Below the pieces are notes generated by a model. That model was not told the origin of the DNA, did not search any database, and worked only from the letters and a program-made list of their open reading frames with translations. This document shows positions 40,845 to 50,319 of a stretch of 64,000 nucleotides of DNA, piece after piece. The translations under genes were made by a program, and so were the position numbers. Each line of letters opens with the position of its first letter. Position 1 is the stretch's first letter. The stretch covers positions 3,720,001 to 3,784,000 of the forward strand of contig NC_019776.1 of assembly GCF_000317675.1 (NCBI RefSeq), written 5' to 3'. Source of the DNA: Cyanobacterium aponinum PCC 10605. Lineage in GTDB: Bacteria > Cyanobacteriota > Cyanobacteriia > Cyanobacteriales > Cyanobacteriaceae.

Positions 40845-41009
40845 TTAATTCAAGTTTAGATATGCCGCTTCTTGTTCTAACTGTTTTACTAATTTTTCAT
40901 CTCCGTTGCTTCTAGCAACTGTCAAGCGATGCTCTAAGTTTTTCTTTAAATTTTCTCTATGAGCCTTTACGCTTGTACCTGAACTTTTGCTTTTTCCAAA
41001 TAAACCCAT
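40845..41009 (-). CDS. Small conserved protein, PirA-like
   Basis: 54-residue ORF beginning MGLFGKSKSSGTSVKAHREN and ending LVKQLEQEAAYLNLN. The HRENLKKNLEHRLTVARSNG ... LVKQLEQE pattern resembles a group of tiny cyanobacterial proteins that includes the PII-interacting arginine-synthesis regulator PirA; this match is from memory and tentative. It is predicted to be one or two charged helices. The high-quality small ORF and sensible codon use argue that it is real. It stands alone. Confidence 0.55.
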   Translation of the reverse strand: MGLFGKSKSSGTSVKAHRENLKKNLEHRLTVARSNGDEKLVKQLEQEAAYLNLN

Positions 41010-41130
41010 GCTTTTACCCTCACTCGATAACTATAAATTGACTGATATTTATTCTTTTAGTTTATCAAATCATAACTTTTTTTCGATAATAATGTATCAA
41101 TTGTTACTGAAATTTAATATTAAAACAGTA

Positions 41131-41404
41131 ATTACCTGAGTTTGACATAAAATTGTCGATGAAAGTAGCAAACAAAAAACAGGGAAAAAAGAACAGGCAA
41201 AAGTATTTAACCCATTTTGCTGGAACTTTCAACTCCTAACTTTAAGAAACATTCCTAATCACTTTAAAGTCAAAATAAGAATAATTTTGCGGTGATTTCC
41301 TCTCCAATCATTACAGATGGAGACTTTTACGATTACAATATTTTTATTACAAAATGAATTATGTAAGGTGAGTCCTAATTTTTCTTCGTGTCGAACTCAG
41401 GTTA
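41131..41404. repeat. Inverted-repeat element upstream of the binding lipoprotein gene
   Basis: Left TTACCTGAGTTTGACA, right TGTCGAACTCAGGTTA: 14 of 16 positions inverse. The 273-base interior differs from the main family (ATAAAATTGTCGATGAAAG, GTAGCAAAC). A related single end lies near 49995. It ends 49 bases before the next ATG and so may supply or displace the promoter. Confidence 0.7.
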
Positions 41405-41453
41405 TTATTGATTAATTTGAGAAGATTTATTTTTGAATTGTCTAAAATTAAGC

Positions 41454-43082
41454 ATGGTACAAATAAAAAAATTATTGAAGTATATTGGTTTAGGATTAAT
41501 TTGTTGCAGTTTGATAATTGCGTGCGGTGGAAATCCTAGTAATCAGAATACTTCTAATGGTTCGTCCTCGGAGAATGGTAGAATCAGTATCGGTACAACT
41601 TTAAAAGCGAGAACTTTAGACCCTGCAGACAGTTATGAAACAGCAGGATTAAATCTTATTTACAATATAGCGGAGAGTCTTTACACATATACACTAGGTA
41701 CGACAGAATTAGTACCCTTGTTGGCTGAGGATATGCCTACTATTAGCGATGATGGTTTAGTTTATAAAATTCCCTTGAGGCAGGGAGTGACATTCCACGA
41801 TGACACACCTTTTAATGCAGAGGCGATGAAATTTTCTTTAGATAGGTTTATGCAAAATGGCGGTAAACCATCATTTCTATTGAGTGATACTATCAGAGAA
41901 ATTCAAGTAACGGGAGAGTATGAATTAACGATTACTCTTTACAAACCTTTTTCTGCTTTCACTGCTTTGTTGGCATTTCCCGGAGCGTGTGCTGTTTCCC
42001 CCCAAAATTATACCATTGGTGAAGGTGAATTTAAGCCCAGTGAATTAATTGGCACTGGTCCTTATAAATTAAGTGCTTTTAATAGTGATTCTGTCAGTTT
42101 GGAAGTATTTGAGAATTATTGGGGAGAAAAACCTGTTAATAAGGGTATTGATATTCAAATTTATGCGGGAAATTCTGCCAATTTATACAATAGCTTTTTA
42201 ACTAATGCCATTGATGTGGCTTATCAAACTTTTGCTCCTGAACAAATTACCACTTTATTAAAAGAGTCCGAAAATGGTGCTTTTAATGTGATTGAAGGTT
42301 CTGGTACTGTGGTAAGTTATATGGTGTTAAATCGCAATCAACCTCCTTTAGATCAGTTAAACGTCAGAAAAGCGATCGCACTTTTAATGAATCGTAGTTT
42401 AATGATTGAAAGGGTTTTACAGGGACAATCTGAACCTTTATATAGTTTAATCCCCACGGTATTTGACTCTTATCAACCTGTTTTTCAGACAGAGAATGAA
42501 AATGATAATATTCAACAGGCTAAACAATTATTAACAGGGGCAGGTTATTCTCCATCAAATCCTGCAGTTGTTGAAGTTTGGTATCCTTCTGCATCTAAAA
42601 CCCGTAGTGGGGTTGCTTCTACCTTAAAAGCGATCGCTGATCAACAATTAGAGGGTATAATCCAGTTTGTACCTAGTGGGGTAGAAAGTGCTACTGCTTT
42701 TAGTAACCTTGGCAAAGGGATTTATTCCAGTTTTTTGGGTGACTGGTATCCTGACTTTCTCGATGCAGATAACTATATTCAACCTTTTTTACAATGTGTA
42801 CAAGGCAATGAAACAGAAGGATGTTTGGAAGGAGGGGCGCAAACTCAAGGTTCTTTTTTCTACAGTGAGAAAATGAATGAATTAATTGATCAACAAAGGC
42901 AAGAAGACGATTTAGCCAAAAGAAAAGCCATATTTATTCAAATTCAGGATATTTTAGCTGAGGAAGTTCCTTATATACCTCTTTGGCAAAATAAAGATTA
43001 TGCTTTTTTCCATAGCAATATTGAAGGGGTCAAAATTAATCCTAGTCAACAGTTTCCTTTTTGGACAATTAAAAATAATTAA
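41454..43082 (+). CDS. Peptide/nickel-type ABC transporter binding lipoprotein
   Basis: Extracytoplasmic solute-binding protein of the SBP_bac_5 (DppA/OppA/NikA) family. From the ATG at 41454 it has 542 residues; a TTG 21 bases upstream is an alternative. A lipoprotein signal ends LIIACGG. The fold is recognisable from TLKARTLDPADSYETAG, LAEDMPTISDDGLVYKIPLR, GVTFHDDTPFNAEAMKFSLDR, LIGTGPYKLSAF and VPYIPLWQNKDYAF. No permease or ATPase genes follow, so partners and substrate are unknown. Its TAA stop coincides with the start of a repeat end (TAATCTCAG). Confidence 0.9.
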   Translation: MVQIKKLLKYIGLGLICCSLIIACGGNPSNQNTSNGSSSENGRISIGTTLKARTLDPADSYETAGLNLIYNIAESLYTYTLGTTELVPLLAEDMPTISDDGLVYKIPLRQGVTFHDDTPFNAEAMKFSLDRFMQNGGKPSFLLSDTIREIQVTGEYELTITLYKPFSAFTALLAFPGACAVSPQNYTIGEGEFKPSELIGTGPYKLSAFNSDSVSLEVFENYWGEKPVNKGIDIQIYAGNSANLYNSFLTNAIDVAYQTFAPEQITTLLKESENGAFNVIEGSGTVVSYMVLNRNQPPLDQLNVRKAIALLMNRSLMIERVLQGQSEPLYSLIPTVFDSYQPVFQTENENDNIQQAKQLLTGAGYSPSNPAVVEVWYPSASKTRSGVASTLKAIADQQLEGIIQFVPSGVESATAFSNLGKGIYSSFLGDWYPDFLDADNYIQPFLQCVQGNETEGCLEGGAQTQGSFFYSEKMNELIDQQRQEDDLAKRKAIFIQIQDILAEEVPYIPLWQNKDYAFFHSNIEGVKINPSQQFPFWTIKNN

Positions 43083-43150
43083 TCTCAGTTCTAAGAATAT
43101 CGGATAAGAAGGCTTGGTTTCAGGTTTTAGGTGGCAGGTTTTAGGCTCTA
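43080..43150. repeat. One-ended TAACCT-family repeat at the stop codon
   Basis: TAATCTCAGTTCTAAGAATATCGG begins with the stop codon of the binding-lipoprotein gene and continues into TTTCAGGTTTTAGGTGG heptads. No right end is recognisable before the next gene. Confidence 0.55.
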
Positions 43151-43216
43151 ATCAATCAGGAGAGGATAATATTCATTAAGTGTTAAAATAAGGAAAAGTT
43201 TATATATTGCTTAAAT

Positions 43217-43693
43217 ATGGTGCGCAAAATCCCATCTTTACTTTTATTCTCTGCGACTTGCTTCGTCTCTTTTGGCATTTTTTCAACTAATGTTGAAGCG
43301 GAAACTCCATCTTGTGCGATCGCATCTGCTCAAGAATTAGAAGGAGTTTGGGAATCAGATGTAACACAAGTTTTAAATAAACAAGGCTTACTTGAGGTTT
43401 CAGGAGTTTTAGAAATCAAAGCAAAAACCGACAATATTTTAGAAGGTCAATATACTTGGAAAACGAAGGAAGAAACAAAGACGGGAAATAATAGTGAGGG
43501 AGTAAAAGTTATCGAAGATACAGAGACATTATATGGTGTTTTTAATCCCCGCAACTGTACTCTCAAAATGGTTGAAACAAAAGAGTCAGGGATTCATGAA
43601 ATTACCATTCTGAGCCAAAACACTGTAGAGCAAATCTTTAGGCAGTCTGGAGAGTATCCCGTCGTTTATATCAGCACTTTAGAAAGAAAATAA
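43217..43693 (+). CDS. Secreted hypothetical protein
   Basis: 158 residues with a Sec signal peptide (MVRKIPSLLLFSATCFVSFG, cleavage probably after VEA near 28). The mature part, EGVWESDVTQVLNKQGLLEV ... LEGQYTWKTKEE ... YGVFNPRNCTLKMVE, looks like an all-beta, lipocalin-like barrel. Two cysteines remain in the mature part (about 33 and 115) and could pair. I do not recognise a family. Likely periplasmic. Confidence 0.65.
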   Translation: MVRKIPSLLLFSATCFVSFGIFSTNVEAETPSCAIASAQELEGVWESDVTQVLNKQGLLEVSGVLEIKAKTDNILEGQYTWKTKEETKTGNNSEGVKVIEDTETLYGVFNPRNCTLKMVETKESGIHEITILSQNTVEQIFRQSGEYPVVYISTLERK

Positions 43694-43911
43694 AGATTAA
43701 AAATTAAGAAAAAAGAGTCAGAAGTCGGGAGTCAGAAGAATTAAGAAAAGTCTTCTCCCCACTCCCTAGTCATTACACCTCAGAAACTAGAATTGACTGT
43801 TATAGGCTGAAACCTCAACCATTTCTAGCTTCTGATTTTTTTATGAGGCAAGTATTGCCCCTATTGTTTATTGCTTATTTCCTGCCTTTTCACTAGATAC
43901 ATTACTCAAGT

Positions 43912-44201
43912 TAACCTGAGTTTTGGATAAGCTGAAAGCATCCCAACTCGTAGTCAGAAAATCTTATAGCTTCTTAGAAATAACGATAAAATTGCCTAAA
44001 TCCGAACTGACTTAAACAAGGGGCTTAAGCCCCTTGCCTAGGTCAGAAGAAAGCCCCTTGCTAAAAACCCCTACCCCCCCCAAAACCCTAAGCCCCTACT
44101 TCCTCCTTTCCCCTCATCACCTCATCCCCTAACACCTGCAACCTGCAACCTGACACCTGACACCTAACCTTATCGGATATTCTTAAACCGAACTGAGGTC
44201 A
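43912..44201. repeat. Full-length TAACCTGAG element with core unit, next to glyA
   Basis: Left TAACCTGAGTTTTGGATAAG, right CCGAACTGAGGTCA, 290 bases. The core matches 15024-15125 closely. The middle has GGGGCTTAAGCCCCTTGCC hairpins, and the right part CACCTGCAACCTGCAACCTG heptads and CTTATCGGATATTCTTAAAC. It ends three bases from the glyA stop codon. The gap upstream (43694-43911) has AAGAGTCAGAAGTCGGGAG repeats and no gene. Confidence 0.8.
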
Positions 44202-44203
44202 AG

Positions 44204-45487
44204 TTAAGCTAAAGCAGGTACAGGAATCTGTAAATGAGGATAAAGAGGATAGCGATCGCATAATGCCTCTACTCTCTTAATACAATTAGCTTTCACATCT
44301 GCATCATCAGGATTGAGTAAACAATCAGCGATAATATTAGCCACTTCGGTGAAATCCTCTTCTGTTAAACCTCTAGTGGTTTCAGCAGGAGTTCCCAAAC
44401 GAATACCACTGGTGACAAAAGGAGATTCAGGATCAAAAGGTACAGTATTTTTGTTCGCAGTAATACTGATTTCTCCTAAAAGTTGATCTGCCACTTTACC
44501 CGTCATGCCGATAGAGCGTAAATCCACTAAATTGAGGTGATTATCACTACCGCCAGAAACTAACTTAAAGCCTCTATTTACTAACTGATTACCCAATGCT
44601 TTAGAATTGGCGATAACTTGTCCGCAATAGGTTTTAAACTCAGGTTTTAACGCTTCACCAAAAGCCACTGCTTTACCTGCAATGACGTGTTCTAAAGGAC
44701 CGCCTTGAGTACCGGGAAAAACAGATTTATTTAATTTTTTACCTAATTCTGCGTCACGGGTCAAAATTAAGCCTCCACGAGGTCCTCTGAGAGTTTTATG
44801 GGTGGTGGTAGTAACTACGTCACAATGAGGCACGGGGTTAGGATGATGCCCAGTGGCTACTAATCCTGCAATGTGGGCAATATCTGCTAATAAATACGCT
44901 CCTATTTCATCTGCGATCGCACGGAATTTTTCAAAATCAATAATGCGAGGATAAGCGGAGTAACCGCAAATGATTAACTTAGGACGTTCTTTTAACGCTA
45001 ACTCACGAATTTGATCATAGTCAAGGCGTTCAGTTTCTTTACTTACACCGTATTGACAAACCTCAAACCATTTACCAGAAACATTAACAGGAGAACCATG
45101 AGTTAAATGTCCACCGTGAGATAAATCCATCCCCATGATTTTATCCCCGGGGTTAAGAAGGGTTAAAAATACAGCAAAATTAGCCTGCGCCCCTGAATGG
45201 GGTTGTACATTTGCCATTGCCGCCCCAAATAACTGTTTTGCTCTTTCAATGGCTAAATCTTCCGCTTGATCAACGAATTTACAACCACCATAGTAGCGTT
45301 TACCCGGTAAACCCTCTGCATACTTATTGGTTAAAACAGAACCCTGTGCCGCCATTACCGCAGGAGAGGTAAAATTTTCACTAGCAATTAATTCTAAATG
45401 TCCTCTTTGTCTTTGTAACTCATTAGCAATAATTTCCGCTATAGCTGGATCTGTGTCGGCTAAAAATTCTAAGTTAGTTTTACTCAC
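44204..45487 (-). CDS. glyA: Serine hydroxymethyltransferase
   Basis: PLP enzyme interconverting serine and glycine with tetrahydrofolate, supplying one-carbon units and acting in photorespiration. 427 residues with a GTG start. Motifs: [46 protein letters not shown] and the PLP-lysine site [14 protein letters not shown]. The C-terminus is complete. It is monocistronic and divergent from ybeY. Confidence 0.97.
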   Translation of the reverse strand: MSKTNLEFLADTDPAIAEIIANELQRQRGHLELIASENFTSPAVMAAQGSVLTNKYAEGLPGKRYYGGCKFVDQAEDLAIERAKQLFGAAMANVQPHSGAQANFAVFLTLLNPGDKIMGMDLSHGGHLTHGSPVNVSGKWFEVCQYGVSKETERLDYDQIRELALKERPKLIICGYSAYPRIIDFEKFRAIADEIGAYLLADIAHIAGLVATGHHPNPVPHCDVVTTTTHKTLRGPRGGLILTRDAELGKKLNKSVFPGTQGGPLEHVIAGKAVAFGEALKPEFKTYCGQVIANSKALGNQLVNRGFKLVSGGSDNHLNLVDLRSIGMTGKVADQLLGEISITANKNTVPFDPESPFVTSGIRLGTPAETTRGLTEEDFTEVANIIADCLLNPDDADVKANCIKRVEALCDRYPLYPHLQIPVPALA

Positions 45488-45776
45488 GTTAATTTATTAC
45501 TTTAATCATAAACATACTCTATCTATAATAATTGATTTGCGATCTGCTCGACACTATCTCAGTTTGAGTTTGGAGAGTTCGCCTTCAGCTCTTATACTCC
45601 CTTCGGTCGTGAACGGAATTTTTAATTATCAATTATTCACTATACATCTTTGCCCATTGCCGATCTAAACTAAAAATCATGGTTTAATTCCCCAACGCCT
45701 AAACGGGATACAAGAAAGGTGATAAGATTAATGGGAGAATTAAGAGAAAATTACCAATACATCCTCTCATTTTTAT

Positions 45777-46289
45777 ATGGCTTATAGTCTGGAATTGTAT
45801 TTAGAAGATTTATTTTTCACCCCTCAAAATCAAATACCCCTCATTAAAGAAGAAAATTGGCAAATTTATCTGGAAAAATGGTTAAATAGTTTGGATTTGG
45901 ATTTCGATCCCACAAAAATCTATGAAATGACTTTAAGACTAACCAATGATGAGGATATAAAGAGTTTTAATGCTCAATTTCGAGACAAAAATCAACCTAC
46001 AGATGTTTTATCTTTTGCCGCCTTAGAAACTGACTTTCCTGATTTTGATATGGATTTAGTTGCATTAGGGGATGTTATTATTTCAGTGGAAACGGCAGAA
46101 AAACAAGCCCAACTGCATCTTCATTCATTAGAGATAGAATTATTATGGTTAGCTAGTCATGGCTTTTTACATTTATTAGGATGGGATCATCCTGACGATG
46201 AATCATTAAAAGAAATGCTAAATCTACAAAAATTTTTACTGCACACAATCGGGATTGAATCGGAATCCTTGAAAGAATGGTGTGAATAA
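45777..46289 (+). CDS. ybeY: Endoribonuclease YbeY
   Basis: Single-strand-specific metallo-RNase used in 16S rRNA 3'-end maturation and ribosome quality control. 170 residues; the zinc site HGFLHLLGWDHPDDE (H3xH5xH) is intact and the family block DVLSFAALETD is present. Cyanobacterial ybeY often precedes dgkA, but here it is followed by repeat-rich DNA and convergent ilvC. The region 45545-45700 upstream holds repeat fragments (TTTGCCCATTGCC). Confidence 0.94.
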   Translation: MAYSLELYLEDLFFTPQNQIPLIKEENWQIYLEKWLNSLDLDFDPTKIYEMTLRLTNDEDIKSFNAQFRDKNQPTDVLSFAALETDFPDFDMDLVALGDVIISVETAEKQAQLHLHSLEIELLWLASHGFLHLLGWDHPDDESLKEMLNLQKFLLHTIGIESESLKEWCE

Positions 46290-46439
46290 ATTACTTATGA
46301 TTTGCTGAAAAATCTTTTGGTTTGGGTTGTTGAGGTGAGGGGGATAAATGAGTAATGAATAATGAAATAAGTTAAGAGCTTTTTATTCTTAACTATCAAC
46401 TATTCACTATTCACTATTCACTAATAAAAGTGAGGCTAA

Positions 46440-47456
<1,017 letters not shown>

Positions 47457-47550
47457 TTAATGTAATTTAATAGGCAAACTTTTATTGTATCATGACAGTT
47501 GAATAAGAGAGAATTAACAATTAAGGATTTAGAATGGAGAATCTCAAAAA

Positions 47551-47588
47551 GGTATCAGGTATCAGGTATCAGGTATCAGGTAGCAGGT
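47551..47588. repeat. Seven-base tandem repeat upstream of rlmB
   Basis: Five units of GTATCAG/GTAGCAG in a row. The same heptad, in varying forms, occurs within most repeat elements of the window and resembles the STRR sequences of filamentous cyanobacteria. Confidence 0.85.
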
Positions 47589-47669
47589 TAATGATTTTCT
47601 TTTATTTCTGGCCGATACCCCAATCAATACATCACTTATTATTCATTACTCATCACTCAATTCTCAGTT

Positions 47670-48500
47670 ATGTCGAATTTTAAACCTAAAAAGAAAAATC
47701 AGCCTTCAAAACCAAAATCTTCTGTTTCTCCTGCTTCAGAAAATCTTAATACATTTGAAAATGAATTGAGTTCTGATTTAATTTATGGTTCTTATCCTGT
47801 TTTAGCCGCTTTAGAAAACGGACAACAATTAAATCGTCTTTACCTAAATTCTCGAATGCTTCATGATTCTCGCTTTGAGTCTTTAATTCCTCAAGCTAAG
47901 GCTAATGGTACTGTTATTGATGTGGTGGATAATAAAAGATTAGATCAATTAACCAACCGAGCAAATCACCAAGGAATTGTTGCCACTGTTGCCCCTTATG
48001 AGTATGTCGATTTATCAGAATTGATTGATAAAGCAAAAAGTGAAACAGACAATCCAGTAATTATAATTGCTGACGGTATTAATGATCCTCACAATTTAGG
48101 AGCAATCATTCGTACGGCAGAAGCCTTTTCCATGCAGGGTTTAATTATCCCTCAAAGAAGGGCGGTAGGAGTTACTTCTACGGTGATGAAAGTGGCGGCA
48201 GGAGCATTAGCTTATTTTCCCGTCGCAAGAGTTGTTAATTTGAATAATGCGATCGCATCTTTACAAGAAGCAGGTTTTTGGATTTATGGCACGATGATGG
48301 AGGGTAACTCCTTACATAATACTAAATTTGAAGGTGCGATCGGTTTAGTAATAGGCTCAGAAGAAAAAGGATTAAGCCCTTCCACCGCTAAAGCCTGTGA
48401 TTTTCTAGTATCCATTCCTATGACAGGAAAAACTCCTAGCTTAAATGCCTCGGTAGCTTCTGCTATTTGTCTCTATGAAATACGCCGTCAATTGATTTAG
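47670..48500 (+). CDS. rlmB: 23S rRNA (guanosine-2'-O-)methyltransferase RlmB-like
   Basis: SPOUT-class TrmH/SpoU methyltransferase. 276 residues: a basic disordered start (FKPKKKNQPSKPKSSVS), the SpoU substrate-binding domain (about 36-115, LIYGSYPVLAALENGQQLNR) and the knotted catalytic domain with NDPHNLGAIIRTAEAF (motif 1), IGSEEKGLSP (motif 2) and IPMTGKTPSLNASVASAI (motif 3). Target nucleotide (G2251 in E. coli) is inferred. Heptad repeats flank the gene on both sides. Confidence 0.92.
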   Translation: MSNFKPKKKNQPSKPKSSVSPASENLNTFENELSSDLIYGSYPVLAALENGQQLNRLYLNSRMLHDSRFESLIPQAKANGTVIDVVDNKRLDQLTNRANHQGIVATVAPYEYVDLSELIDKAKSETDNPVIIIADGINDPHNLGAIIRTAEAFSMQGLIIPQRRAVGVTSTVMKVAAGALAYFPVARVVNLNNAIASLQEAGFWIYGTMMEGNSLHNTKFEGAIGLVIGSEEKGLSPSTAKACDFLVSIPMTGKTPSLNASVASAICLYEIRRQLI

Positions 48501-48503
48501 ATA

Positions 48504-48534
48504 GGTATCAGGTATCAGGTATCAGGTGTCAGGT
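48504..48534. repeat. Seven-base tandem repeat downstream of rlmB
   Basis: GGTATCAGGTATCAGGTATC followed by AGGTGTCAGGT; about four heptads, starting three bases after the rlmB stop codon. Confidence 0.85.
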
Positions 48535-48550
48535 TATCCCCCCAATAACC

Positions 48551-48717
48551 TAGGGCTGTTTCATTTTCGAGAAAGAAAAAAGAGCGGGAGATAGGGGGAG
48601 AGGGAGATGGGGGGATTTTTGTTCATAAAGTTTTAATTAATAGAAAAAAATCCTTGTATCTCTTACTCTTACTTAATCTCAGTTAACCTAATTTTTTACT
48701 TTGAAACAGCACTGCCC
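48551..48717. repeat. MITE-like element with GGGCTGTTTCA ends, copy 1
   Basis: Left GGGCTGTTTCATTTTCGAG; right TTTGAAACAGC then ACTGCC. The interior, read on the other strand, matches the copy at 56476-56639 closely (AAAAATTAGGTTAACTGAG, ATACAAGGATTTTT). It is 167 bases, in the convergent gap between rlmB and the ArsA-like gene. Confidence 0.8.
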
Positions 48718-48741
48718 CAATAACCCAATACCCCATTACTC

Positions 48742-49923
48742 CTAATTATTGGCAAACTTAATTTTTAAATAGTCCTCCTCCATTTTTGCTCCAGAAGGAT
48801 TCAACGCCGCCAAGGCTTGAGGTAAAACTAAATTACGGCGATGATTACCAATTCTTACATTTAACTCATCCCCTGTTTTATTCAGTTTGATTTGCTGTTT
48901 AGGAATGCCGGGTAAGTATAATTCAAGACTATAGTTATTATTTTCTTGAACAACTCTAATGGTATTTTCTTGATAATAAACTTTACTGGGATCTTCGTCA
49001 GTATCATATAACGTATCTCTGAGCCTTTCTAATGCCTGTAAACCGCACATTTCTTCAGAGTAAAGAGGAACTTCTTTCACAGGTAAAGGATGGAAGTTAT
49101 CATAAATTTCTTTTTTGTAGATGTTTTGATTCGCCTTCCATTTTTGGAAAAAAGGATCTTCAACTTCTTCGGGAATAATACGATTAGCAATAACTAAATC
49201 CGTAGAAACATTATATAAACTCAAGTAAGCGTGAGCTCTTAACGACTCTTTAATTACCATCTTTTCAGGATTTGTGACCAATCGAACCGAAGTTTGCGCA
49301 TTGTCCGTTAAAACCTTCTCCAAAGCCTCAATCTGTTGATAAAATTCATAGGGTGCATCCATTACTTCATTGCTAGGTAAAGAAAATCCAGCAATAGGCT
49401 TAAAAATAGGCTCAAAAAGAGGGCGTAAAGCCGCCGACATACTTTGAAAAGGTTTGTAAAATCTTCTCATGTACCAACCACTAACTTCAGGAAGACTGAG
49501 TAGCCTTAAAGCAGTACCTGTAGGAGCAGAATCGATGATTAAAACATCAAAATCTCCCTCATCATAGTGTCTTTTCATACGCACCAAGCCAAAAATCTCA
49601 TCCATACCCGGAAGAATAGCTAATTCCTCAGCTTGGACACCATCTAAACCTCTAGCCTGTAAAACTTCTGTTATATAACGTTTAACTGCTCCCCAGTTGC
49701 CTTCTAATTCCATTAGTGCATCTAGTTCAGCACCCCAGAGATTTTCTCTAATTGCTTTAGGTTCATGTCCCAATTCCATATCAAAGCTATCTGCTAGAGA
49801 ATGGGCGGGATCTGTACTTAACACTAGGGTTTTATGACCCATTTGCGCACATTTTAAACCTGTGGCCGCCGCAACGGATGTTTTACCAACTCCGCCCTTC
49901 CCCGTCATTAAGATTACACGCAT
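48742..49923 (-). CDS. ArsA/Get3-family ATPase with C-terminal Hsp20-like domain
   Basis: 393-residue P-loop ATPase of the ArsA/TRC40 group. N-terminal Walker [34 protein letters not shown] switch I and [17 protein letters not shown] switch II. The last 90 residues ([20 protein letters not shown] ... [19 protein letters not shown]) form the ArsA-HSP20-like domain common in cyanobacterial and plastid members. There is no ars operon nearby, so a chaperone or targeting role is more likely than arsenite export. The gap upstream (49924-50319) has repeat scraps. Confidence 0.92.
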   Translation of the reverse strand: MRVILMTGKGGVGKTSVAAATGLKCAQMGHKTLVLSTDPAHSLADSFDMELGHEPKAIRENLWGAELDALMELEGNWGAVKRYITEVLQARGLDGVQAEELAILPGMDEIFGLVRMKRHYDEGDFDVLIIDSAPTGTALRLLSLPEVSGWYMRRFYKPFQSMSAALRPLFEPIFKPIAGFSLPSNEVMDAPYEFYQQIEALEKVLTDNAQTSVRLVTNPEKMVIKESLRAHAYLSLYNVSTDLVIANRIIPEEVEDPFFQKWKANQNIYKKEIYDNFHPLPVKEVPLYSEEMCGLQALERLRDTLYDTDEDPSKVYYQENTIRVVQENNNYSLELYLPGIPKQQIKLNKTGDELNVRIGNHRRNLVLPQALAALNPSGAKMEEDYLKIKFANN

Positions 49924-49989
49924 GATTTTTTTGATTATTGTTATTATTAATGATTGCTAGTTTCTTAAAATATAACGTTTTGTTACTAT

Positions 49990-50310
49990 TACTATCTCAG
50001 TCCTAGATAAAATTGTTGATTTGTGGCAGGTAGTTAACACGGAAAAAAACGTAAAAACTAGAAAAATGTGAGCAAAACTTAGTAAAATTTATTTTGAATC
50101 ATTATCAATAAAATTTTTAGGTTAAGAAAGGGCAAAATTAAAGAAGCAAGGGGAAAAGGTAAAGAATTGAGAATTAAGAATTAAAAACTCCGAACTCCTA
50201 TTGGGGCGAATGGCCATTTGCCCCTACTTCCCCCTCATCGCCTCATCCCCAAATATCCCAATACTCTGAAATCGTACTCCTAACACCTGCAACCTGCAAC
50301 CTGACACCTT
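49990..50310. repeat. Mosaic of repeat fragments between two minus-strand genes
   Basis: Includes TAAAATTGTTGATTTGTGGC (similar to the element at 41131), the palindromic GGGGCGAATGGCCATTTGCC also found at 28946, CTCCGAACTCC and CACCTGCAACCTGCAACC heptads. No clean termini and no gene. Confidence 0.55.
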
Positions 50311-50319
50311 TCACTGATA

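Noticed and set aside
47551..48534. Possible CRISPR-like array because of regularly repeated short units
   Set aside because: The repeats are 7-base tandem units without spacers, and no cas genes are present.
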